Source of the DNA: Lingula anatina
Taxonomy: Eukaryota; Brachiopoda; Lingulata; Lingulida; Lingulidae
Direction: 5' to 3'
Assembly (NCBI RefSeq): GCF_001039355.2
Contig: NW_019775025.1
Location: forward strand, 135,751-199,750
Length of the DNA stretch: 64,000 bases
Position numbers and translations under genes: made by a program. Under the pieces are notes generated by a model that was not told where the DNA came from, ran no database searches, and saw nothing but the letters and a program-made list of their open reading frames with translations. Shown piece by piece: positions 1 through 10,191 of this stretch. Within the stretch, counting starts at the first letter, position 1. Each line of letters starts with the position of its first letter.

Positions 1-540
1 GAGGGACGCATTTTTACCAAGCAGTTGACATAGGAGGGGTTTTTGACCCGCCGAAATGCCAAAAGCTTGAGTTGTTCCATGAGAATCATTCAGAGGATTA
101 GACAACATCATAACCAGACAAGCACATAGGAAAAATTGCCTGAATTAGGCAGACCGAAGAAAACCACACCCAGAGAAGAGAGAATGTTAATACACTTTCC
201 CCGTAAAATAAAGTTTCATAGCATTTAGGAACTTGACTGCAACATTTTACAAGAACCGGCCACACCCTGAGAAGACGTCTACACAATCGTCGTTAGTTCA
301 CCAGGGTTTTTGTTACGTGACCAGTGATCACTGCCAGGAACCGTCTACGTCCAGTCAGATGGTATACTGGAACTCTGGCACCAGCCAAAAATTGGGTATT
401 GATACTGTTCTTAGACGAAAGAAAGTTTAGCGTTTTAAGAATTTATTGACGCGTAAGGGTTTGGAGAACGGCTGGTAAGAAGTAATTTCCCAATTTTCTG
501 TCTCTGGTCAACGGGACGCACCCCACCTAAGGCTCTGTTC

Positions 541-735
541 TCACAACTTTTAGATCGATCTATCACCGCGGGGAGTCTCACTAGATTACTGTCAGATAAT
601 CCGCCTTAAGTGTCCGTCCCCGCCTACTACAATCTGTAAGGGGTAATTAACTTTCGTGTCCGCCCGGCTGACAGCTATTTAGCGTGAACCCCCAGGGAGT
701 TAGGTCGATCCAATGTAGGTCGATCTAATCTATGA
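541..735. repeat. Dispersed repeat, copy 1 (partner at 41046-41230)
   Basis: About 190 bases align along their length with 41046-41230 in the same orientation. Shared blocks include GGGGAGTCTCACTAGATTAC, GGGGTAATTAACT and AACCCCCAGGGAGTT. The ends carry TTAGATCGAT on the left and TAGGTCGATC on the right, a weak inverted similarity suggesting a MITE-like element. Divergence is moderate (I estimate 80-85% by eye), so this is an old family. No coding capacity. Confidence 0.75.
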
Positions 736-860
736 GAATGGGGTGTAAGTCTTGTATTGGCTAGTATTGTGTAGGAGAGTGGTCAATGGGATCCTTAACA
801 CAGAAGAACATTTCCAACTGAATATGCAACTTCATTAAAACTGGAATGAGAAATCTTTTT

Positions 861-864
<4 letters not shown>

Positions 865-897
<33 letters not shown>
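865..897. repeat. TG microsatellite
   Basis: A run of about 16 TG units follows a T tract. Confidence 0.95.
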
Positions 898-898
<1 letters not shown>

Positions 899-2240
899 TT
901 TTACTGCTGAACAAACACAAAAGCGAACAAATGGCTAAATACAATAAAATAAGCTAGTTGCTGACTCACAAATAATTCTTCTGAAATTATTGTTTAATTT
1001 ATATAGACTTAATCTTAAAGGTAAACGGGATGCCACTGATAGCATGACCCAATTATAGGGCGCACACCTCTCAGACTACTTTATTTATTTGGCATGATTT
1101 TGGTTCAAGCCGGGCCCTCGAGCAAACTGAACTAAGTCCTGGGGGAGTCGAACGTTTCAGATCATCACTTCCAGTCTTAAAGCGTGGTTTGTATTTTTGT
1201 ACCCTCTATAGAGTCGTTCACTAGTGAAGTCAAGTTCACTTTATAAAATGACGTTTACACCGGGCTTGTGATCTCTCGAAGAACGATTCTGAAGTATTGT
1301 CACCATCGGTTGCAGAGTATCTTCTCTGGGTCGCCAGGGCGGTGACCAAGTGCTCTGGACAGTCTCCCAAGTCGCCTCTCTTGGTCTCCATCACTCTTCA
1401 TTGGTAGCCTAGAGGTTTGCATGCGTCAGAAACTGTAAAAAGAATAGCTATAATGCTTTGCAATCAGTGACCATCGCAAGAGAGTATTATCAATATTAAC
1501 TAGGTCTCACAGGTCTTCAATCACACCCCAATGGCACCCACCGGTCGTGTTAAACTCTCAAATTCCCACGTGCCGCTATGATAGGGTACTGTCTAAATTT
1601 GCTTAACTTATAAAGAATGTTTCACTGGCGAATGTAAGAAAGAGCTATGTGTTCCCTGTAAAGGCGAAGAGACGACCAAAACAGATAATGAAAGTTAGGC
1701 CTACCAAAATGTTGTGATCGTCGTAGAAATGTCGCAGCGAGGTGTAAACGTTAACGGGTCCGGGGACATAAGTAGCCAAATTAGAATGTGTTCCTTCACT
1801 ATGTGTTACCAATGTATTATATGGATCACAGTGTCAAGCATGCACTGACTAAAGCACCCAAATCAAAGAACCTCAGATTTTGGGGGTCATTTTGAAATTA
1901 TATTTCAACTTCTTCTGTCTCAAACTTTCTCTTGTCTGTTCTATGGCAATCTCATAAACCCATGTCACAGACAGGTTTCGAAAAACATAGATGTCCAGTA
2001 ACATGTACTCGGTCTAAGGTTTGTACGCATTTTTACTCTACGTAAAAGCTTAAACTGTTGTGAAAATTATCATTTACATGTGAATCAGAATGATTTCTAA
2101 AACCAAGCAAAGATTAGTGCTGCATTGCACCATGGACAATTATTATGTCCAAGATTGCACCCACCCCCACAAGACAGGAGGATTGAAAAAATTACTAATA
2201 CCTTATGATTATAGGTGGATTCACAACCTCAAAAGCGAAA

Positions 2241-5200
2241 ATGGGCTTACTTCGCATGTTGTATACAGTGTTTGCAGACATCTATTGGTTTCCATGGATT
2301 ATCACAGATCTTAAGAATATGTTTTATCGCTATTGGCAAGGAAAACTTCCCAAGTCATACAAGTACACAGACTGCGAGGGAAACACGGTATCTTTGACAG
2401 AGTTGAATGGAGTGCCCTTTAACAGATTATTTTCAGGGCTGCAGGAAACTGTAGAAAATCCTGATCACTTTGAAGCAAGAGAGGATGACATATGGGTGGT
2501 TAACTGGCCCAAATCGGGTAATTCTTTCTTCTCCAAGTTTTGTTGTGATTAGGCCACACTTTTTTTATTTTTATGGATGACATCCTGCGCGCGCACCGAT
2601 TTTCGCCCGTTCTCCGAAAAAAAAAAAAATCCCCCCCCCCAGCCCCCAACGAAGTCGGTTGGCGCAAACGTCGTTATTGAATTTGCCAGGAAATGAGCCT
2701 TCTGCGCATGCGTATTATCGCCACGTGGAAATGTGGCCGCTTTGCCGTCAAATTCATCTCTAGGATTACTTTCAAATTACACGACAATTAAAGTCATGAA
2801 GAGAACGGGTGCCGTCGTTTTGGATTGGTATGCCATTGATATTGGGCATGGAGATATCACCTTTTTACAATTGTGCGAAAGGCTGGCGGCCGCCAGCGAT
2901 TATCGCCCGAAAAATTTCAGTGACATTCTGTACAAAGAAGCACATAGACTACCAGGTTTTCTGTAGCGAAAAAAGGGTCGACAAGGGCGTCGAGGTATAT
3001 TTGGTGGGCTGAAGGTCGGACAGGCCACCTGACAGTTTGGCCGTGTGAGTCGAAGTAGACAAAATGGCATCGTCCGAAATGACCTTTAATAGATTTGGTA
3101 GTATTAAGCATATCTTTGCATCATTTTTTAAACATTTCTGTGAAGTGTTCAAAATGCTTTAATATTCTGAGAATACAAATAAAGACACACTGTTTGTTTG
3201 ATATTTGTTTTATTGATTGCTATACCAACAAAATGCATGAAATAACCTTAATAGATTTTGTAATAAGAAGTATATCTATTCATGACTTTTTTTTACATTT
3301 CTACGAAGTATTCACAATGCTTTAATATTTTGAGAGCATGGATAAAGACATATTGTTAGTTTGATACGTGTTTCTGTGGTAAAATTTGTGTTTCCAGCTG
3401 TGTACTGACAGCATTCCTTTACTTAAGCAGTATTTTTTTTTTTTTTTTTGGACAGTTTTTTTTTTCGCCCTCTCGCACCGATTTTGGGGTACCCAGAGGA
3501 TGTCATCCATAAAAATAAAAAAGTGTGGCCTTATCTTATTTTTAAATGGGTGTATTAGATAACAATAAAGAAGCTATTTTATTACATGCTTTCATTTGTC
3601 AGTGAATTAGTGAATTGCAAGATCTAGTGGACGTTATCGGTGTGTGCAGTTCTATCAACAATATGCCAAACATTCCTGTAAAATCAGGTTTACTGAAGTA
3701 ATAAGTTGGATGCACCAATAGTTTAGTTCTTACTCATTTAAGATGTGCATTAAAGCAATGAATGATTAAAACCATGCATTGTTGACCTTACCTTACATGA
3801 AATATTTCAAATCTAATGCATTTCAGACAAATGTATTTGGTATTTTTAGGAACTCACTGGTTGTGGGAGATTATCATGATGCTGACAAGTGACAAACCTC
3901 AACTCTCTTCTCGCGTTAAGGAAGAATGCATGTTTGAATTGCGACCCGGCCACGCCCTTGAAACCATGCCCTCACCGCGCGTTCTCAACACCCATGTGCC
4001 ATATCAGTTTTTCCCTAAACAAGCCTTGGCTAAATCTAAAGTGCTGTACAGCGTCCGACATCCCAAAGATGCTGCCATATCTATGTATTATCACACGCGG
4101 AACATTGAAGATTATTCGTATTTAGGAACTTGGAACGGATTTTTCTCGTTGTTTATGGAAAACAAAGGTAAATAATCTTGTATAGTGTATGTAGCAACGT
4201 TTATTATCCCAACACGACGACTTACATCTGCGTCGGACAAAATCTGCTGAGGACACCCTGAGCTTCAGAGATAACTTGACACTTACCTCTTCACAATAGC
4301 CTATCTTCATCGTGTCAAGTTACCTCTGACGAAAATAGTTTGACCTAGTTTATATAAGCCAATCGAATCCAAGTTTCAAATTTTTTCACCAAAGTTTGGT
4401 GAAAACGCTGATTGGTTGACCGTCAATCGGTAATCCTCGGTGATTCCGCAAGCTCCATACTAACAACAAAGTTATTGGCGAGTGCGGAGACATCCGAGTA
4501 GTTCCGAGTGCATAACCGTACACAAAGAAAGCATGGCGTCTCCTACGAGTGACTACGTAAAATAATGTGTTAAGTTATCTCTTGATTCTTTGCAAAATAT
4601 GAGTACATCGGAATTAAAACCAGAGCAGTTTGAGGCCCTGCATCATTATCTACTGAGGGATGATGTATTTTGCGTGCTGCCCACAGGTTACGGCAAGTCC
4701 CTGATATTCAGCCTTATCTTTGATTGGTCCGGATTTGAACAAAGCGCGCTTTGACTCGTTCGCGTTCATTGGCTAGATCGTTCAATGAGTTATTGAGTGC
4801 GGGATTTAAATTTGATTGGCGGGCGGCGGGAGCAATCGAATGTGGTCAGAGGTAACTTGACACGATGAAGATAGGCTATTGTGAAGAGGTAAGTGTCAAG
4901 TTATCTCTGAAGCTCAGGGTGGCTGAGGAGCACTCCAGCTGGACAAATAAGTTTTTTTTATATAAAATCATAGCATAACTAACGTTTAAAGCGACGCAAT
5001 TAAATTTGATGTTATCAAAAAACGATCAAATACAACCTTTTTCCATTTTGTGGTCGGGTGGTACACACACATGTGAAAAATAAAATTAGTTTAAATTAGA
5101 GGTCCGCGTTTAACCGGACTTTTATTATTATTATTATTTATTATTATTATTTTATTTATTTATAATTATTATTATTATTTTTTATTTTTGACTACGTGAT

Positions 5201-8200
5201 GTTTGCATTTTAATTTGGCATGTTTGTTTTTTAGTAGATAAAAAATACTGTGTATGGAAATTAAGATCTTTTTTTAGAATAATGGGAAGCGCAAAATGTT
5301 TGATTTTTGTAGTTGATTGTGGAAGTTGGTTTGATCACGTCGAGAAATGGTTGGAAGTTGTTGAAAACCACTCCAATGTGCAAATTGTCAAGTTTGAGGA
5401 TTTGAAAGAGGTAAACAGGTTACTCAATTCCTTTTTTTAAATCTGTTAACCGTTATCTTCGCCCAGGTTTTTATCGAAGGCATGGATCACCGTGATATTC
5501 TAACGAGAATTTAATTACCACTGATCCTTAACATTATCTTAACAGTCAAAGAACAGAGTTTCACTCGGGTTCGGGTATTTTTACCTTAGTTGTATTTTGA
5601 TTCAGTATCAGTAATGACGTTTTTTATATTAATCGGTTGTTTGAAAAATATAGGTCGATTTCGCTGCATAGAATACAATTCTTTTATCTTACGGACTTGC
5701 CTGATACCAAAACACGCTTTTAAAGCTTATAACCCCACTTTATTAATGTTTTAGGATTTGACCGGGGAGATAAAACGTGTAGCAGAATTTATCGGGTATC
5801 CAAAGTCAGATGAGTTTTACGCCGAGGTTGCGAAGCAATGCTCCTTTGAGAATATGAAAAAGCACAAAACCGAGTTGTTGTCAGGATGGCGACCTGAAAG
5901 CGATGGAATGTATAGGAAAGGTGCGTCGATTTAACTTTTGATCTAATTATGTTACTTAAAGGTATCCTGTCCGGGATTTACACAGCAAATAGAATTTTTC
6001 CTCGAAAAGAGAGTAATTTTTTCATACAGGTTGACATTCCCCTCTAAAAAACAGCATAACAAATAAAAAAATTATTGAATCCTAGTCCAGTATGAGCATG
6101 ATCATTCTTCAAAGTTTCAGTTATCTTGGTCCCTTTGCATAAAAGTAATGTTCATTTAAAAAAAAATATGCTCCAAATGGCCTCCGTGGCATGGGATGCA
6201 CACTTGCACACGAAGCACAAAATTGTCAACTGCTCCAACACCTTCTTCCTTTGGGATTTTCCTGCCCACCCCAAGTCACCTCCTGCTGATCAGTCTCATC
6301 TGAAATCTCTCTCACAGCCAGGCTATGGGGGAGGCCACAATGTCTTGTTAGAACCACTGTCCATCTAGAACTATCCTTCTGCGTCATCTCAGTTATGTCC
6401 AAAACGTTTTTAGCACTGCCACTTAAGCCCCCTTTACACTGGACGACGTCCTGACGTCCTTTGTGCGACCAAGAAAGTGGCATCGCTGTGGTCGTAGTAA
6501 GGAGGCACAAGCATCGCTTTGGTTGCAGAATGAATGCTCAATGATCAGCCAGTTGTCGGCACAAAAAAATATAGTTTTTTTTTTACTCTCAAACGGGGCC
6601 TTGCCACAGGACGCAGAAAGGACGCCGTCCAGTGTAAAGGGTGCTGTAGTGATTTCAGGAGAGCCTTTTTATCTNGGCTGAGGAGCACTCCAGCTGGACA
6701 AATAAGTTTTTTTTATATAAAATCATAGCATAACTAACGTTTAAAGCGACGCAATTAAATTTGATGTTATCAAAAAACGATCAAATACAACCTTTTTCCA
6801 TTTTGTGGTCGGGTGGTACACACACATGTGAAAAATAAAATTAGTTTAAATTAGAGATCCGTGTTTAACCGGAATTTTATTATTATTATTTATTATTATT
6901 TTATTTATTTATTTATTATTATTATTTTTATTATTATTATTTTTTTTTTTGACTACGTGATGTTTGCATTTTAATTTGGCATGTTTGTTTTTTAGTAGAT
7001 AAAAAATACTGTGTATGGAAATTAAGATCTTTTTTTAGAATAATGGGAAGCGCAAAATGTTTGATTTTTGTAGTTGATTGTGGCAGTTGGTTTCATCACG
7101 TCGAGAAATGGTTGGAAGTTGTTGAAAACCACTCCAATGTGCAACTTGTCAAGTTTGAGGATTTGAAAGAGGTAAACAGGTTACTCAATTCCTTTTTTAA
7201 ATCTGTTAACCGTTATCTTCGCCCAGGTTTTTATCCTAAGGAGAATTTAATTACCACTGATCCTTAACATTATCTTAACCTTGGACCTAAATATTTAGGT
7301 CCAAGTCTTAACAGTCAAAGAGAGTTTCACTCGGGTTCGGGTATTTTTACCTTAGTTGTATTTTGATTCAGTATCAGTAATGACGTTTTTTATATTAATC
7401 GGTTGTTTGAAAAATATAGGTCGATTTCGCTGCATAGAATACAATTCTTTTATCTTACGGACTTGCCTGATACCAAAACACGCTTTTAAAGCTTATAACC
7501 CCACTTTATTAATGTTTTAGGATTTGACCGGGGAGATAAAACGTGTAGCAGAATTTATCGGGTATCCAAAGTCAGATGAGTTTTACGCCGAGGTTGCGAA
7601 GCAATGCTCCTTTGAGAATATGAAAAAGCACAAAACCGAGTTGTTGTCAGGATGGCGACCTGAAAGCGATGGAATGTATAGGAAAGGTGCGTCGAATCTA
7701 ACTTTTGATCTAATTATGTTACTTAAAGGTATCCTGTCCGGGATTTACACAGCAAATAGAATTTTCCTCGAAAAGAGAGTTATTTCTTCATACAGGTTTA
7801 CACTCCCCTCTAAAAAACAGCAGAACAAATAAAAAAATTTATTGAATCCTAGTCCAGTATGAGCATGATCATTCTTCAAAGTTTCAATTATCTTGATCCC
7901 TTTGCATAAAAGTTATGTTCTCTTTAAAAATATGCTCCAAATGGCCTCCGTGACATGGGATGCACACGAAGCACAAAATTGTCTCCAACACATTCTTCCT
8001 TTGGGATGTTCCTGCCCACTCAAAGTCACCTCCTGCTAATCACTCTCTCCTGAAATCTCTCTCACAGCCAGGCTATGGGGGAGGCCACAATGTCTTGTTA
8101 GAACCACTGTCCATCTAGAANGGGGGGGGAGGGAGGCGACAATGTCTTGTTAGAACCACTGTCTATCTATAACTATCCTTCTGCGTCATCTCAGTGATGT

Positions 8201-8783
8201 CCAAAACGTTTTTAGCACTGCCACTTAAGCCCCCTTTACACTGGACGGCGTCCTGACGTCCTTTGTGCGACCAAGAAAGTGGCATCGCTGTGGTCGTAGT
8301 AAGGAGGCACAAGCATCGCTTTGGTTGCAGAATGAATGCTCAATGATCAGCCAGTTGTCGGCACAAAAAAATAAAAAAAATATAGTTTTTTTTACTCTCA
8401 AACGGGGCCGTGCCACAGGACGCAGAAAGGACGCCGTCCAGTGTAAAGGGGGCTGTAGTGATTTCAGGAGAGCCTTTTTTATCTGTGGAGACATCTTGAG
8501 GAAAATGTGTGCCAGAACAACTCTCAAGCATTTGTAACGTTGACAGTAATTTTGTTTCTTTTAAAAACAACTTAAAGATAATCACAAGATTAACAAAACT
8601 ACCACAGTGACTTTTTGCGTGCCTTTTCATAGAATTGAATCATTTTCACTTGTTATTATTTTTTTTTCAGGAAAAGTAGGCGGCTGGAGAGGAGTATTTA
8701 CCGTGCACCAAAATGAAACTTTCAACTCCGAGTATGAAAAGCGTGCTAAAAACTTTAAAATTGATTTGGGGTACACAGATTAA
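2241..8783 (+). CDS. Cytosolic-type sulfotransferase (SULT family)
   Basis: Transfers sulfate from PAPS to a hydroxyl or amine acceptor; the acceptor cannot be predicted. Exons: 2241-2517, 3850-4167, then 5313-5410 and 5755-5920 (copy A) or 7074-7171 and 7521-7686 (copy B), then 8671-8783. Using one copy of exons 3-4 the phases agree and give 323 residues, slightly longer than usual for SULTs (about 285-300). The 5' PAPS loop reads WPKSGTHW across the exon 1/2 junction. NTHVPYQFFPKQ carries the catalytic His region. VRHPKDAAISMYYH is the 3'-phosphate site. GSWFDHVEKW and the C-terminal RKGKVGGW loop follow. An N-terminal hydrophobic stretch (about residues 3-20, LLRMLYTVFADIYWFPWII) is unusual and could associate with membrane. 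The start at 2241 is chosen for its position; an in-frame ATG at 2205 is possible. Exon 3 copy B reads WFHHV where copy A reads WFDHV. The exon duplication is probably an assembly artefact. Confidence 0.88.
2552..3530. mobile_element. PIF/Harbinger-like DNA transposon remnant, TTA target duplication
   Basis: Terminal inverted repeats begin GGCCACAC and extend about 34 bases (into TTTTTATGGATGACATCC) with one T-tract length difference. The element is flanked by TTA (2549-2551 and 3531-3533), the 3-base duplication typical of PIF/Harbinger. It lies in sulfotransferase intron 1, about 30 bases after the donor site. Inside, 2733-2966 (+) can be read as a 77-residue decayed frame containing YTTIKVMKRTGAVVLDW; a related frame lies on the minus strand of the element at 12254-13033. 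The host of that frame is not recognised. Confidence 0.8.
4254..4921. mobile_element. Non-autonomous DNA transposon with perfect 76-bp TIRs and 8-bp TSD
   Basis: The left terminus 4254-4329 and right terminus 4846-4921 are exact reverse complements over 76 bases (begin CACCCTGAGCTTCAG). The flanks are a perfect 8-base direct repeat, GCTGAGGA, at 4246-4253 and 4922-4929. An 8-base duplication fits hAT, P, Merlin or Zisupton superfamilies; the termini do not decide which. Perfect termini imply a young insertion. It sits in sulfotransferase intron 2. The interior carries a helicase-like gene fragment (4599-4730). Confidence 0.9.
4599..4730 (+). pseudogene. RecQ-like helicase N-terminal fragment inside transposon
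   Basis: Starting at an ATG, the frame reads ELKPEQFEALHHYLL followed by DDVFCVLPTGYGKSLIF, then runs into unrelated sequence. The pattern K-x-E-Q-x-x-A followed by a Walker A box (PTGYGKS) matches the start of superfamily 2 helicases of RecQ type. No other helicase motif (DEAD/H box, motif VI) follows, so it cannot be active. Either the full-length element encodes such a helicase, or the element captured a host exon. Confidence 0.7.
5121..5183. repeat. ATT-rich microsatellite
   Basis: Imperfect ATT/ATTT repeats; the equivalent at about 6878-6943 in the second copy differs in length, as expected between alleles. Confidence 0.85.
6426..6645. mobile_element. MITE with AGCCCCCTTTACACTGGACG termini, copy A
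   Basis: The terminal inverted repeats start AGCCCCCTTTACACTGGACG and end with the complement, about 24 bases, with GGACGCCGTCC near the right end. The same element is at 8228-8454 in the second copy, where the right terminus is perfect (AAAGGGGGCT against AAAGGGTGCT here). No clear target duplication was seen. Non-coding; it lies in the last sulfotransferase intron. Confidence 0.75.
6675..6675. other. Single-N contig join
   Basis: One ambiguous base sits exactly between the end of duplicated copy A and the beginning of copy B. Confidence 0.95.
8121..8121. other. Single-N contig join
   Basis: The words AATGTCTTGTTAGAACCACT occur on both sides of this N, showing a small unmerged overlap. Confidence 0.9.
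8228..8454. mobile_element. MITE with AGCCCCCTTTACACTGGACG termini, copy B
   Basis: Counterpart of 6426-6645 with intact inverted termini at both ends (AGCCCCCTTTACAC and GTGTAAAGGGGGCT). Non-coding. Confidence 0.78.
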
Positions 8784-10191
8784 ACGGATGCCGTCATTTG
8801 TGAGAAGTATTCAAAAAATTTATCGAGAAGATCAGGTGTGACAGGAATGGTAGTCTATTCCCTATTAATTTGTACAGGTGACATTCGTCCCATATACTAA
8901 CCCCGATACTCCGACTAACCCTAACCTGTACTAATCACATTAACCCCCAACTTTCATTCCTAGGACTGCCATTTCTGTTATGAAGAAGTCCATAAACCTG
9001 ATGTCTCAACTATCTACGTGATAATCCATGACTGAACTCAAACTTACAATAATGTCTTATTTATATAGGAGGCTATATGCTTTTTTTTTGTATTACTAAT
9101 TGATACCATATATGACGAAAATGGACCAAACAGATGCTTGTGCACTTGATAAAATATTTGATTTTATGTTTGTGATAAAAAAGGTGATAAAGTGATGGAA
9201 CTGCAAGTGTTTCCTATACTAACAATAGAGGCAAAGCTTACTGCCGAGTACACACTCACACGCACTCTTCCATTTTGACTTCCTGAAAATGATTATAGGA
9301 CGGCCCTATGTGTGTGTGTTTGTTTGTGTGTGTGTGTGTAACGTTAACGTAGCTGTCTCTCTTTTTCCGGTGTCTGCTCTGTGAAACCCCTAAATCAAGT
9401 ACTGTATAAACGAACTGACTCGTATTCTTAGGAGAAAACTGATAATTGCTGTGATATCAATTTTGAATGCATAGCATCTTCAAATGCAGCAATTTGGAAG
9501 TTAGCACACTCGGGTCCACTCGACAGCCCATCAGAATTGTTAACAGAAACTCAGAACTCTATAATCCTGGTGCGATAGCAAATTACGTAATGTTCTCATT
9601 AAAGATGATTCAAAACGTGAAAAGATTTACTGCTTAATTACAGTACGTAATTTTTTTTTCAATACTACCTTTTTAAACGAACTCTTTTGTAACTGTCCAA
9701 AGATTTTCTTTACTGTGTGGTCATACAAATACAATAATAAAAAGAGAGCTGGAAAATAGGCAAATAGTGAATTCTAATGATAAAAGAAATGGTTAAAAAA
9801 ATATTTGTAAAATAAATCGCAATTGGCCAGGAACAGGTTAAGAATATCTCAATTTAAAAAGTAAAGGTGTCCACGTTTATTTAATCTTTATTGGTTTCTT
9901 TCATTTTAATGGTCTTTTCGTTACTGAAAAAAATATTATATTTGTACACTTTAATAAGCTTTAATTTAATAGGCCTTTTGAGCTTATTTTAACATGAGCC
10001 TAGCCTTCAGTCAGTGCAGTCATAATTTAACGACATCTAAGAGTACCTAATTACGGTGCTAACTTGTCCAGCTGACGAAGGACGGAGGGAATGTAAACAT
10101 AAAAGAAACTTAAATTATGCCCCTGTCCTTGAGAGTATGGTCCTTTTTGTGGAGCACAGGACCAAAGATAGACCTGTCCAAACGACTTTGG
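8784..10191. other. Intergenic stretch between sulfotransferase and DNAJC4-like gene
   Basis: Holds the sulfotransferase 3' region and, presumably, the promoter of the J-protein gene. There is a short TG-rich run near 9309-9340. No exon is supported. Confidence 0.6.

Larger units (their letters stand above)
1..2240. other. Upstream non-coding stretch
   Basis: No coding exon could be supported here. Open frames are short, lack splice context and resemble no family. The stretch holds one copy of a dispersed repeat (541-735) and a TG microsatellite (865-897); otherwise I see nothing. Any 5' untranslated exon of the sulfotransferase that follows could lie here unseen. Confidence 0.6.
4921..6674. 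repeat. Duplicated segment, copy A (sulfotransferase exons 3-4)
   Basis: This stretch matches 6676-8480 almost base for base, including introns, an ATT microsatellite and a MITE. Copy A ends abruptly at the single N (6675) within GAGCCTTTTTATCT; the sequence that should follow is found after the same words in copy B at about 8480. Copy B begins with GGCTGAGGAGCACTCC, the base sequence at the right end of the 76-bp-TIR transposon. This is the pattern of two overlapping allelic contigs joined end to end. Confidence 0.9.
6676..8480. repeat. Duplicated segment, copy B (sulfotransferase exons 3-4)
   Basis: Second copy of 4921-6674. It differs by scattered substitutions and short indels, for example a 16-base insertion near 7283 and different T and ATT run lengths. 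It carries a further single N at 8121, where about 45 bases (8075-8120) are repeated again just after the N. Confidence 0.9.

Noticed and set aside
6226-6681. Short open frames within 6226-6681 and 8225-8630
   Set aside because: They run through the MITE and its palindromic ends on both strands; no coding signal apart from the repeat.
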